Positions 40,386 to 50,800 of a stretch of 64,000 bases of DNA are shown piece by piece. Source of the DNA: Prostheceraeus crozeri (Eukaryota > Platyhelminthes > Polycladida > Euryleptidae); assembly GCA_907163375.1 (NCBI GenBank), contig CAJQUW010007109.1:124001-188000 (forward strand). Reading direction: 5' to 3'. Below the pieces are notes generated by a model. The model searched no databases and had not been told where the DNA came from. It worked only from the letters and a program-made list of their open reading frames with translations. Both the position numbers and the translations under genes were made by a program. How positions within the stretch are numbered: the stretch's first letter is position 1; the number at the start of each line of letters is the position of its first letter.

Positions 40386-41159
40386 CAAAATATCTATCAT
40401 AATCTCTTCACCTCCAAAATTTATTTCCTGTCCTTTCTCATCAGTGATTCTCATGTTAATGTTGTTAATAGTTTTTCTTGTAATAGGGAAATATATTAAT
40501 GTTTGTGGAATTACATTTAATCTATAACCAATGGGTACAGTAAAAGCTGGAAAACTGAATATTAAATTTGACAATTTACCATTTATATATCCTCCTTCAA
40601 TAATGTCACAATGTACAACAATTGAATTTATTTCAGTTATTTTTGGAATCTTCTCACCTAAATGATAACCTTGACTATAGGTTTGTTTATTAAATCCTAA
40701 TAGCTTTGACAATGATCTATCATGATTAAAATCAACTTGATGATTTTCGTCTAAAGTAAGAGAAAATTTATTGACTGCCGGTTCAACTGCAAAATGTAAT
40801 TGTTTCTTATCTTTAAATGGTATACCTAAATGTCTCTTAATTTCATTTGATATTGATTCAACTTCGTAAGAACCAGGAAGAAAAGTTAGTATTTTCCATG
40901 TTTTGCCTTTATCAGTAGAATATCTAAATTGGTCATTCACATCTTTGATAACGTTTTGAATAGTGTTAAATGTAGAGAAACTAGTCAATGCAATTTGATA
41001 ATTTTTATTTTGTTCTAAATGAAGAATGGGTTCTAAATTACAAGTGTGTGATGAAGTAGTTGTTATAATTTTTAACGTCGTACTAAATTTTGATGAACCC
41101 AAAATCTCTGTCAAATTTTCTAAATGATTATTAATTTTGTCTAAATCTGCTGAACACAT
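40371..41159 (-). CDS. Penton-like minor capsid protein (single jelly-roll), family B
   Basis: 262 residues, starting MCSADLDKINNHLENLTEIL. Features are LEPILHLEQNKNYQIALTSF, a central KFSLTLDENHQVDFNHDRSL and LSKLLGF, and the ending NNINMRITDEKGQEINFGGE followed by EIMIDILVREV. The final strand pattern 'I..RI.DE.G..I.F.GEEI...' is typical of Polinton minor capsid proteins, which form pentons. It looks whole. The copy at 60751-61539 is about 97-98 percent identical. Confidence 0.7.
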   Translation of the reverse strand: MCSADLDKINNHLENLTEILGSSKFSTTLKIITTTSSHTCNLEPILHLEQNKNYQIALTSFSTFNTIQNVIKDVNDQFRYSTDKGKTWKILTFLPGSYEVESISNEIKRHLGIPFKDKKQLHFAVEPAVNKFSLTLDENHQVDFNHDRSLSKLLGFNKQTYSQGYHLGEKIPKITEINSIVVHCDIIEGGYINGKLSNLIFSFPAFTVPIGYRLNVIPQTLIYFPITRKTINNINMRITDEKGQEINFGGEEIMIDILVREV

Positions 41160-41226
41160 TTTTTAGTTAAAATTTTGAATAAATATCTTTTATAAAAAAT
41201 TAAAAACAACAACATATTTCAGCTAC

Positions 41227-41257
41227 GGGCGAAGCCCTTAAAGACATCAGAGATGTC
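41227..41257. repeat. Double-hairpin mini-element at the end of a family B gene
   Basis: GGGC-GAA-GCCC (41227-41237), spacer of 5, GACATC-AGA-GATGTC (41243-41257). It supplies the last residues and stop of the gene at 41247. The equivalent site at 60610-60635 has the same GGGC hairpin but a different partner hairpin. Confidence 0.85.
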
Positions 41258-42054
41258 CGGTTATACTTTTATAATCCTCTTCATTTAGAATCTTCTTTTC
41301 TAACAGTCTTTTCAATATAGATTGAATTTCATTGAAACCAGAATTATGTCCTTCTTTTATTGCAGATATTAAAATATTTAATCTATTTAGTAATTCTTGA
41401 GGATCATCTGGTAAAAATACAGTTGTTTCAGGTTTAAAACCTTTTCCTACTTTAACTCCTGTTGATATTAAATTTTCTAATTGTTTATAACGTCTAAGAG
41501 ATTTTACTGCACCAACTCTATCTAACATAGCTTTATATTTTATGAGATCTTCTACAGCATAATTATTTAAATCTGCTCCTCTTAAAAGATCAACAAAATT
41601 TCTATCTAAATTAAAAGGAGATTTATCTGGGGAAAAAATTAAACCTCGAAAAGGTTGTGGAAATATTTTTTTTGTCCGAGATAAAATCTAGGTATTGTTT
41701 TCCATCTATAAATGAGATAGAATGTTCAAATTGCATAGATTTTGGTAATTTCTTATTAATGTTTGATTCTAGTAATCCATAGTCATCTAATATAGTTTTG
41801 TGCTCTGGATCTGTTATATCAATTTGTTTATCATTATTTGTAAGTTCTTTTTCAAGAGTCTTAAATGGTTTCATAGCTTTTTCAAAATCAGTTTTTACTT
41901 GCTCGGTTTGCTGCATTTTTTCAAACATATCAGATTGAATACCAGCTTTTATCATTCTATGTTGAAGATGATTTTCTTTCATAATATTTCTTTGTTTTAT
42001 TAACTCTTCTAATTGTTTAATTCTATTTTGATTATCAGCTCTAATTTTATCCAT
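41247..42054 (-). pseudogene. Coiled-coil protein gene of family B Polinton (broken)
   Basis: It begins MDKIRADNQNRIKQLEELIK at 42054 and contains HRMIKAGIQSDMFEKMQQTE, FEHSISFIDGK and, near the end, MLDRVGAVKSLRRYKQLENL. Charged helical protein without a recognised fold. About one break. It lies between the penton-like gene and the membrane-protein gene on the same strand; a structural role is likely from context only. Confidence 0.45.
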
Positions 42055-42056
42055 TT

Positions 42057-42836
42057 TTAAAATATAATATTTGAATTTTGTGGTAACATTGGAATACAAC
42101 AAAAACATTTTACTGAACAAATTATTTTTTTATTGCTTTGTTGTCTGACATCTTTTCGTTTAAAGGTTTCTCGTTTTAAGTTTTGTTTAATAAAGTTTTG
42201 CTTAAGTTTTCGCTTAAAGTTTTTAGCTCTTCTAAAATTTTTGTCATTTTCTTCATTAGAAATTTTACCATCATTCGAAATTTTGCCATCCTGTTTATTC
42301 TTATCATCAACTTTTTCTGTCTGTAATTGAAATGATATTTGATTTACTTCATTAGCTATTTGATCAAATTTTTCAATCTCATCTAACGTAATAACATTAT
42401 CATCACATACTCTTTGAAAGTAGTAATGTAGTTTATCATAGACTTCTTTAATATGTAAATGCTTAGTTTTTAATGATTTTCGTTTCTTAGTTATTAAAGA
42501 TTTATCTAACATTGCGACAAGTGAAGTTGCAAAAACACCCGTACCTGTTAAAGCTGTAGCAACTACTGGAATTACTAAAACACCTGAAGATATAACAATA
42601 GTGAGAGCGCCTAAACTTATTGTTAAGAATATGCCAATTCCTTGTGTTACATTCTTAACTTTAGTCCATCTCTTTCTTAATTTTTTATAATGCTCTAATC
42701 TTAATAATAATTGAGATTCCTTATCTTTCATATAACGTACTCTATCTTTGTGTTTTTCTCTATTCAATTCACTGATTTTTAACTGAAATAACGAAGGATA
42801 TATTCTTGCGGTTTCTTCCACTTTTGTTTCTTCCAT
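42057..42836 (-). CDS. Membrane protein with two adjacent hydrophobic segments
   Basis: About 259 residues from MEETKVEETARIYPSLFQLK; an upstream ATG at 42860 adds eight residues. A charged coiled-coil N-terminus is followed by IGIFLTISLGALTIVISSGV and LVIPVVATALTGTGVFATSL, forming a membrane hairpin, then a long charged helical part. The last part is variable between copies. Genes of this shape occur in adintovirus-like elements; the function is unknown, possibly virion membrane or host-membrane contact. Confidence 0.5.
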   Translation of the reverse strand: MEETKVEETARIYPSLFQLKISELNREKHKDRVRYMKDKESQLLLRLEHYKKLRKRWTKVKNVTQGIGIFLTISLGALTIVISSGVLVIPVVATALTGTGVFATSLVAMLDKSLITKKRKSLKTKHLHIKEVYDKLHYYFQRVCDDNVITLDEIEKFDQIANEVNQISFQLQTEKVDDKNKQDGKISNDGKISNEENDKNFRRAKNFKRKLKQNFIKQNLKRETFKRKDVRQQSNKKIICSVKCFCCIPMLPQNSNIIF

Positions 42837-42893
42837 TTTTAAAGAAATATTTTTAGTCACATGATATATTTCAAAAACCTGAAAGATGGATAA

Positions 42894-43345
42894 AATTCAT
42901 GAATTTGAAATTCTCAACTTTTATGATTTTACAGTGTCCTGGAACGGTCATGATTTTCAAGGTAAAAATTGTAATTCTCAAATTTGAGATTCTTAACTTT
43001 TATGATTTTTTCGGTGTCCTGGAACGGTCATGATTTTAAAGGTGGATAAAATGTCATAATCTCAAATTTGAGATTTTGAAAAATTTGAAAATTGGGTATT
43101 TTTAAAAACGCCTAAATTTATGAATTTAGGTCTTCATAACCTGAAAAAGGGTCTAAATTCATGAATTTATGTCGTTTTTAAAAATACTATTTTTTTGAAA
43201 AATCGATATCTTTAAAAACGACTAAATTCATGAATTTAGGTCTTAAAAACCTGAAAAAGGGTCTAAATTCATGAATTTATGTCGTTTTTAAAGATACTAA
43301 TTTTTGAATTTTATGGTGTCCTGAAACGGTCTTTTGCCCATTACT
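42894..43345. repeat. Right terminal inverted repeat of the nested family B Polinton
   Basis: 452 bp, inverted counterpart of 18892-19258 with one additional internal block. Three copies of GGTGTCCTGGAACGGTC or close variants, and several AAATTCATGAATTT palindromes. Confidence 0.85.
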
Positions 43346-43464
43346 TGTATCTCGATTTGTATCTGTTATTCAAAACTTTTCATGTAATCCATCCTCTAAT
43401 GAAAAAATGATTTGTAAGTTCTATCATGATTGAAATAAAAACATCATGTTGGAAAAATTGTTTT
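43346..43464 (+). other. Right target duplication and end of the family A protease region
   Basis: TGTATC at 43346-43351 is the second copy of the target site. The rest carries the tail of the interrupted protease gene, with its stop near 43429, and the convergent ends of two transcription units; AATAAA lies at 43435-43440. Confidence 0.6.
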
Positions 43465-44010
43465 TTATTTTACAATCCGCTGGGTACGTACATACTCGAT
43501 GAGATAGTCTAGGATCACATTTGCTTGTACATGAGATTTTAGTCCAGTAATGATCACTTTACTATTATGAAAGATTGCCACATGCACAGGTAACCAACAA
43601 CTAATGAGAGCTGCAGGAGAAAGTTCGGGTTCATAACACAAATTGTAACTGCTGGTACGAATCTTCAAAAATGATACACTTTCACTCAATTGAGTAGAGA
43701 TCACCATATTGTCCACAGTCAGATTCGACATCACACACCTCTCCCTCTTCCATATCCGACGTAGTAGTCTCTGTAGCTCTAAGCGCATTGACTGCGCCGA
43801 TGAATGAGAAAGGGCGCCGAGAATCTGTACAGTCCCATTTGGGAAGAGTTGAAGATTCCGTGAATTGTTCATCTTCACCACTAACATTTGAGGACGGCCC
43901 GGGTAATACTTGCTGTTTGGAAGGTGTTGGTGTAATGTTGTGAGATCGATTTTGGTGTAGAGTCTGAAGCGACGGAGAATGTTGACGATGGTGTAGCGAT
44001 GGCGCTTCAT
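43465..44010 (-). CDS. TATA-binding protein (TBP) homologue
   Basis: 181 residues from ATG 44010, the length of the saddle-shaped TBP core, with both lobes. First lobe: IVNILRRFRLYTKIDLTTLH aligns with the TBP stretch NIVSTVNLGCKLDLKTI; KYYPGRPQMLVVKM with EYNPKRFAAVIMRI; LQLFPNGTVQILGALS with ALIFSSGKMVCTGAKS. Second lobe: VDNMVISTQLSESVSFLKI with IQNMVGSCDVKFPIRLEGL; YEPELSPAALI with YEPELFPGLIY; VAIFHNSKVIITGLKSH with LLIFVSGKVVLTGAK. Several DNA-contact Phe residues of cellular TBP are not conserved, so DNA affinity may differ. A longer upstream extension to 44154 lacks similarity. It probably directs transcription of the element's own TATA promoters. It looks whole. Confidence 0.85.
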   Translation of the reverse strand: MKRHRYTIVNILRRFRLYTKIDLTTLHQHLPNSKYYPGRPQMLVVKMNNSRNLQLFPNGTVQILGALSHSSAQSMRLELQRLLRRIWKRERCVMSNLTVDNMVISTQLSESVSFLKIRTSSYNLCYEPELSPAALISCWLPVHVAIFHNSKVIITGLKSHVQANVILDYLIEYVRTQRIVK

Positions 44011-44332
44011 GATGAAAAAATGGGTAAATTGAGCGATGTACCTTCCTTTTATACTTTTCCCAACTACCTTGATGAAATGTGAAGTTAGTATGAAGTTGGG
44101 AATGATAGAGTTGAATTCGCCGATTGTTGGCCCGCAGCCAGATGCGATTTCCAATACGTGAATGTCTTTTCATATAGAAGTATTTCAGATCCTTCATGAT
44201 ATGATGTAGAGATTGAAAATGACGATAAGATAAAGCAAACTCTCTTCTCACATTTCCAGTTGAATCTTTGAAATAGACGTTTCGATCATGATCCGTTTCA
44301 ATACGTTGTAGGGAATCTACTTTCCAACTCAT
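44011..44332 (-). CDS. PC4-like protein A (frame continues over the TBP gene)
   Basis: It starts MSWKVDSLQRIETDHDRNVY at 44332. RNVYFKDSTGNVRREFALSY with RHFQSLHHIMKDLKYF follows the strand-turn-helix order of the PC4/p15 coactivator ('F.G...I.I.....KGISL...Q...L...I'). A second similar half (NRIWLRANNRRIQLYHSQLH, FTFHQGSWEKYKRKVHRSI) follows. PC4 proteins bind single-stranded or melted promoter DNA. The frame stays open to 43682 across the TBP gene in another frame, giving a Pro/Ser then acidic tail; whether that overlap is used is unclear. PC4 kinship is a motif-level inference. Confidence 0.45.
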
Positions 44333-44354
44333 GGTGCGTGGTAGTCATGTCTGA

Positions 44355-44723
44355 TTAAGATTTGCATAGTAGGGCGATGAACTCACGACGAATAAATGTC
44401 ATGATGGAGCGATGTATGTATCTTCTATACTTCTCCCAATTGTATTTGCGAAATGAGAAACAGTTTGCGGAATGAGAATGGCAGATTTGAATTTCATTTC
44501 TGTAATGTTGAAGCCAAACTTGATCACCCAAGGAGATGAATCTTAATGTTTCAAAATATTCCAAATCCCTCATGATATCATTGAGGTTGACAAATTGTCG
44601 CCATGTTAGTGTAATACCTCTTGATGTATGACCATGAGAATTTTTGAAATGTACGTTTCCATCACGATCAACTCTGATATATTGTAGAGAGTCCAAAATC
44701 CAAGTCTTCATGATGTTATGCAA
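44355..44723 (-). CDS. PC4-like protein B, tandem paralogue of A
   Basis: 122 residues. LDSLQYIRVDRDGNVHFKNS, RGITLTWRQFVNLNDIMRDL and the second half QVWLQHYRNEIQICHSHSAN with FSFRKYNWEKYRRYIHRSI match protein A over the whole length. SRGITLTWRQF is close to the 'KGISLT.EQW' strand-helix turn of PC4. It lies 22 bp upstream of A on the same strand, and both precede the TBP homologue, suggesting a transcription-initiation gene set. It diverges from the penton-like gene at 44747 (start-to-start spacer of 23 bp). Confidence 0.45.
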   Translation of the reverse strand: MHNIMKTWILDSLQYIRVDRDGNVHFKNSHGHTSRGITLTWRQFVNLNDIMRDLEYFETLRFISLGDQVWLQHYRNEIQICHSHSANCFSFRKYNWEKYRRYIHRSIMTFIRREFIALLCKS

Positions 44724-44746
44724 AGTCGCAGATCAGCAATAGAAAA

Positions 44747-46143
44747 ATGTCGTTTTATCATATTTTGCTTAGCAATGCGGCCGCAAATAGATTTGCTAGT
44801 AATCGAGCCGCACTCTTTTCTACTCCCATTGATCATGCACAACAGCTAAATGGAAATTGGGAAGTGGGTGTCACTCAACTTGTTTATAGCAACTGTGTCT
44901 ATACTTTTGATCATGAGGTGATGACTATTAATATGAGACGCACAGCTGCTTACCAATGTGAAAAGGGCTGCCGAGTATACATTCCACAGTGGCCAAAGAA
45001 AGATCTCTTATCATGTAAAAAGTTTATATATGATTTCTTGAATAAAGCGTGTAAACATATTGTCCAATTTACTCCGCACAATGATGATCATAATTATGTA
45101 CATCATGTAGTTGAGAAAGATTGGATTGTTGTTTTAAGTCCAAGTTTAAGAAATGATTTAGGTTACCTCGCTAGCGCCTTAACAAGCTATGATAATTTTA
45201 ATGTTAATTACCACATAAGTGGTCATAAACAGTTAATATATCGAGAGGAAGCTTATTATGTAGATCTTATTCCAAGAAATGAGAAGACGTTGGTGAAGAA
45301 GATTGTGATTAAGCCAAGAAAGACAAACATGACTCCTGAAACATTATTGAAGAAATTTAATTATCTCCTTCGAGTTGATGGTAAACAAGTGGCAACATTG
45401 ACTTATATCAAATCATCTAATCATATTGCAATAAGTAAATTAAATGATGATGATCTAGTATTAGTTTGTTCAAAAGATTTTCATCAGTTCTTACGACATC
45501 ATTCTGCAGCTGTTCATGGAAAATTTGATATGCAACATTTACCATGTGAAAGGTCAAATCAATTTGATACAGAATGGACCGTATCTTTATACAGAAAGTG
45601 TGTAGAGCCTTTCGGTGGTATCTTATATGAAACAAGAGTGTTGATGCCTCGCATTATTACTTCGGTTAAATTGGTTGTAGATTATTTAAATGAAGTGATT
45701 AATGAGCAACATATTTCATTTTCTGAAAAAGAAGGTGTTTTGTCTCTCACTATAAGTGGAAAAGGTATTGAACTAATTATGGATAAAACTCTAATGGACA
45801 TTTTGGGTTTTGATCAAAATATCTTTAAAAGTGGTACTGTAACCAAAGCTAGCGCAGACATGTCGCTATCGCGTCGTATTAACTATTTTCAGATATATTC
45901 CAATATTGGTGAAGATGTACGTGTGGGAGATGTTGAAGCTCCATTGCTAGCAATGATACCATACCAGCCAAAAACTGCAGTATTTTATCTGAGCATACTT
46001 TCAAGAAAGTGCATTATACAAAGCTGAAATCAAACTACATCCCACAAATTGATATTGCCATTTATGACGATGCTGGTGCGTTGATTCCTTTTCATAAAGA
46101 TGCTGTGACAAGTATCACACTCCATTTCCGAATGAAGAGTTAA
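44747..46143 (+). pseudogene. Penton-like minor capsid protein A (broken)
   Basis: It opens MSFYHILLSNAAANRFASNR, then HAQQLNGNWEVGVTQLVYSN: the 'LPSN.S...F..N....F...L..PI.L.G.WEVGL..I.Y' signature of Polinton minor capsid proteins. Central KGIELIMDKTLMDILGFDQN and a C-terminal jelly-roll strand (IDIAIYDDAGALIPFHKDAV, TLHFRMKS) follow. About one break. Penton proteins fill the capsid vertices. It overlaps nothing and is followed by a second, related gene. Confidence 0.75.
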
Positions 46144-46182
46144 TGCAAAAGTATGCTAATATATTTTTCCAATGTGAATAAT

Positions 46183-47703
46183 ATGGACAGTGAAAATAAG
46201 GACTCGTTTCTAATCTACTTGCCCAGTAATGCTTCTATGAATAAATTTCCCAAAAATAAACCATCAGACTATCGAGTAGAATTAAATCGCCCACTACATT
46301 TAGAAGGTGAATGGGAGGTTGGCGTTTCTAGTATTTGCTATGATAGCAATATTCAGAATGTGAATGATTTGGAAGAAATGATATTGACTCCTCGCACCCA
46401 TGATGGAATAACGATGAATAATGCATTCCAGTTCCCATACAATTAAACATCAGATGGAAAGTGGAACTATGAATGGATTCAGATAAAATCAGATTATTAT
46501 GAACCATTTGGGAATGAGAAAATTATTAAGGCATTCAATAGTGGTAATACTTCCATCATGAAGAATAAAAATCAGTAAGCTTATGAGTTTACTATCCATC
46601 ATTGGAGTGGGAGACAGTTCCTTCGCTTTCATTCTTTTATTAAAGGTCTTACACTGAGGTTGGATAATGAATTCTATCCACATCTCGGTTTTGGTCATGG
46701 ACTACATCTAACGTCAATTGCTACTGCAAATGTTAAAAAAGTTTATTCAAATCGAATCAACAAATTTCATTATAGATTTAAAATATTTGATGAAGATGTT
46801 GTAGAATGCGAAGAACGCATCATTTTGAAAAAGCGTGGTGTTCAACCTTTATCACTTATTGAGTTAGTAAAACGATGGGATGAGACTGTGGGTAAGAAGT
46901 ATGGAGAGAAAATTATGGCGGACAAAAATAAGTTGGTTATTCAGAAATATAATGACAAACTTACAGTTGATTTCTCTCCAACCTTGCGCCATTTTGTAAG
47001 ACATCCAACCCCTATTATTGGAAGCGGTGTGGTGTATGCTTCTCATGAATATCACACTAAAGCTGATTCAGTTAATGATGAATGGTGGGTGGACATCTAT
47101 GGTGATCGCATCAAGAAAATTTACCAGTCTTATGAAGAATCTAAAGTTGCTATCAATATAATGCCGCGTCTATATCATACAGTTGAAAGCTTCATTCATG
47201 TAGTAAATCCTTATATACAACAGAAGTTGAAGCATGTGATGAAAAGTAAATATGATGTAAAGACACACCACATTTCGTTTTCAATTGAAAATCAACGCGT
47301 TGTTCTGAAACTGGGTGATGACATTCAATGTCAATTGAGTAAAAATTTGAAAAAACTCTTTGGTTTTTCAATGCTACAAACTGTGTTTGCTGCTGCGCAT
47401 ACGATTGGTATAGAAACGCCAATGACACTTGATAAACATGAACAGCACCTTTACATTCAAAGTGATTTGATTCTACCTATTTCTGTTGGTGAGAAAAAAG
47501 AATACATTTTACGTGATTTCATTCATGATAAAGACGCTTCATATGGAATAGTCGAGAAGATGTTTGAATCTATTTTCTATCATCCCGTCGTCAAACAAAC
47601 TATACCCTCTATTACTATCAAAATTACCAATGGTTTACAAGAGTGCATCCATGTGAAAGATACTAAATCCTTCGTAACTTTAGTGTTTCGGAAAACAAAG
47701 TGA
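46183..47703 (+). pseudogene. Penton-like minor capsid protein B (broken)
   Basis: It starts MDSENKDSFLIYLPSNASMN with YRVELNRPLHLEGEWEVGVS, the same N-terminal signature as gene A, and ends with LYIQSDLILPISVGEKKEYI, a SITIKITNGLQE strand and FVTLVFRKTK. About two breaks. Its two-gene arrangement with A suggests distinct vertex proteins or a duplication that allowed one to specialise. Confidence 0.75.
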
Positions 47704-47882
47704 AGTCATTGTGATATGTTTATTGAAATAAAAATATGTATATGAAAAAGTCTTTTCACAGATAAAGGGGGAATGGGCTGACTGTAGGCATATATTCACA
47801 AGGAAGAAACGATGTCATGCGATACATAAAACAGCAATGTTTATCTACAGAAGTCAACATAAAAATACTAAGTTAAGGATGA
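47704..47882. other. Convergent 3' ends of penton-like B and polymerase genes
   Basis: An AATAAA-like TGAAATAAAAATATG lies just past the penton-like stop. No gene. Confidence 0.5.
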
Positions 47883-50800
47883 TTATGCTAAGACATCTCC
47901 TGAATGTGGTAGTGTGAGTTTAATTCTTTTGGGTGGTGGTATGTTTGTGTCAGGATGTCCATGTGGAAGAGATGTGTTATGTCCTATCCAACACCTCTTA
48001 TCCTCCCATGCTGAAAGCGCCCGTTTCCTAAAAGTATGAATTTTGATCTCATGCGACTTAGATTTTAAGATTGTCATATTGACAAACGTTATATTTTTAT
48101 TTCTATAGGCTTTCCTGAAATTTTTATGTTTCATGTTAGAGACCAATGATCTTGATATGCCTTTAGCACGCTTAATACTATCGTCGCTATCCCTTAATTT
48201 CATACTGTACATTTTTGGTCGGAGGAGAATCATTTCATTTATTTCCTTCCCTGCTGTCTCATCCTTAAAGCAGCCAAGTTTTGCCTTATTTTTGATGGAG
48301 TAGAGTGGGTGATCAGTAGGATAATTTGATGTATCAAAATATCTTTCTAAAGATTTTCCTACTTCATTGAAATTTAAATCTTTTTGAGTGGTAATACCTA
48401 AGAAGAAACTATCTGTATCACCACCCAACAAACGAACCTCTTTTACGAGAGGACATGGTTTTAGTATTTTATAAAAGAGTAGGTACATTTCAAGCTTAGA
48501 GTAATCTAGTACAGCTTGGCCAATATAGATGGGCTTGCACAACTCAACTTCAGATTTTATCATTTTAACACCTATAAGGTCCTCATCGATAATGTCTCTA
48601 TCGATGAATAGAGGTGATGAGACCAATTTCTTAAATTTTGTAACATCATTGACTAGTTTAAAGTTTACACGTTTTCTAACATCCTCCATCGTCTTACCAA
48701 ATAGACTATTATTCTTATACTTATAAAAATCTTTTTCAAAATTATTTCGGGCTAGTGCACGTTTCTGGCTGTTGCTATCAATATATGGTTTGAGGAAGGC
48801 TTTCTGTCTAAATTTAATAATGCGGTGAACTCTTTTTAAAATCATGCCCACTTCTTAATAAAATTTTAAGATGCTAAAGTGAACTAGATAGTTTTCCTTA
48901 TCATACTGGGTGAGTAAAAGTTTGCGGCAAGGCTTATAGTCGGGTTGACCGCATGATTCTAAATCTTTATTAAATTGTTTCATAAAGTCGGAAAACATAT
49001 CTTTGGTCACTTCACCTGATTCGGGTGCGAGTTGAAAATCTACGGTTTTATGTTTAATATTATTTGGATAGATTAGATCTATCTCAAAATAATATCCCCA
49101 ATCACCTTCATCTGGAATTGCTAGTATGTTAGAAGGGTTGGAGAGATGCTGAATTTCACTATCATCTAACCAGCTAAACTCAGAGTGAGGGAGTGGTTTG
49201 GATAGTGAACTACCATATAAATTATTTTGGTCATAATACTTAAGATGAGTCTGATCATCGCCTACTAATTTTGATTTTAACCTATGTTTATTTACAAATG
49301 TGAGACCACCGCGAATTCCTCGCTCAAATAAATTATACATCTCTGGATCTTGTAAGAGATGAATGGTCTCACCAGTCATTTTAAAAGCAGACTTAAATGA
49401 CATGGCTGGCAGACTGACAAAGTGGACGGGATCTAACTTATCTTCTTCTAATGCCACTCGTCGAAACTCCTGAAATACATCAGCCAGCAAAAATACATCT
49501 AACTTAAGGTAGGCAATCATATATTCGCCAAATGTATGGCAGTCAAATTTTATCCATGCATCTTGTGCATGATCATAATCTTCGGTCTTAGATTCTGCGC
49601 CGCTCAAATCATTTTTAAATTTATCTATGGGCGGAAGAGAAGTCTCGCCGAGTTTACTAATCGCATCAAAATATGCATATGGAAAGACTCCTTTCCGTGT
49701 GATGACTTCATCGGTTAGATTTGGATATTGTTTCTTAAGATTTTGTGTTAGTGGAAGAGACTTTAGGTTTTGTACGAGAGAGGCCAGTGATGCAGTCATA
49801 AATTGGTAGGAATCTAAAAATTTTATATCAAAATAGACCGTCTTATTTTCTTTAGTTTTATCGACAGGCACTTTTGCTGTCATGGCCATAAACTTCTCTC
49901 TCGTTTGTGCTATTACATCAAGCTTCCACTCTTTCATTTGACCTAAACCTCCTTTTATTATCATATGGCTGTCGTAGCCCTTGAAATTATGGAAAATGAC
50001 GGGTAATGTACGCCGTTTCATCCTAAGTGAAAAATTGCATTTTGAACATAGTGCGTTTCTACATTTACCAGTGATGTGATCATGGTCGCGCACTTTCTTA
50101 ATCTTATCATCATCAAATGTTTTCCTGCATTTGAGGCAAACGTTGCAACTATCAAATTTTACTTGATCATCTGCTGTCATATGCAATGATCTGCGATAGA
50201 GTTCACCATCATACTTTTGTTGAAATTTTACAGCCTGTTCGAGGAATTGTACTAATTGGTAAATACAATCCTCACCTTGCCAGACGTGCATTTTATTTTT
50301 TCTATTTTGGAAATGGTCATGCCATACTTTATAGCAGGAAATGGCTGCTGCTCGATGGGTGTTATCATCGATATAACATTCGATGTCAGCATAGATGACA
50401 CGAAGAGGACTTAGTTCATCGCCATTCTCTCTATATGAAAACTCCTTATCTTTGGGCATGCGCTCCATTTATAGTTTACCTCGCTTACACCATTCGTAAT
50501 GAGTTTCAAATTTTTTTTTACTCCTAAAGTTCCGAATGCATCTGTCAGAGTAATAAATCTCTGATGAGCTAGAATTTCTTAGGTGGTGGTATAAGCGAGA
50601 AATTTTGGGAATACCGCAGTAGTGCCATTCCTCACTATCATCCTGTCTTACTAATAAAAGGTTGACAACGTGGTCATAACAACTCGAACGCGAGTTGAAG
50701 CGGACACCCTTCAATTCCTTTTCCCAAACATGGAGAACTATTTTGATGTTGTTCAATTTTTCAAATTTTTCTATATCTTTAATTTTCATATCTTCACTAT

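Larger units (their letters stand above)
18892..43345. mobile_element. Family B Polinton nested in the family A protease gene
   Basis: Both ends read AGTAATGGGCAAAAGACCG inward, and TGTATC flanks it on both sides (18886-18891 and 43346-43351), an exact 6-bp duplication. It is 24,454 bp, about 17 kb without the BEL/Pao element inside. Much more AT-rich than family A, it carries protease, PLA2-integrase, pX-like, major capsid, fibre-like, polymerase B, ATPase, penton-like and membrane protein genes. The ends look intact; the coding genes have perhaps eight breaks in all besides the insertion. Proteins are nearly identical to those of the copy at 58481, so the insertion is recent and younger than its host Polinton. 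Confidence 0.95.

Noticed and set aside
40193-40527. Repetitive frames (EREFIPLEREFIPL, TGVYTSRTGVYTSR)
   Set aside because: Pure translations of the 21-bp tandem hairpin array.
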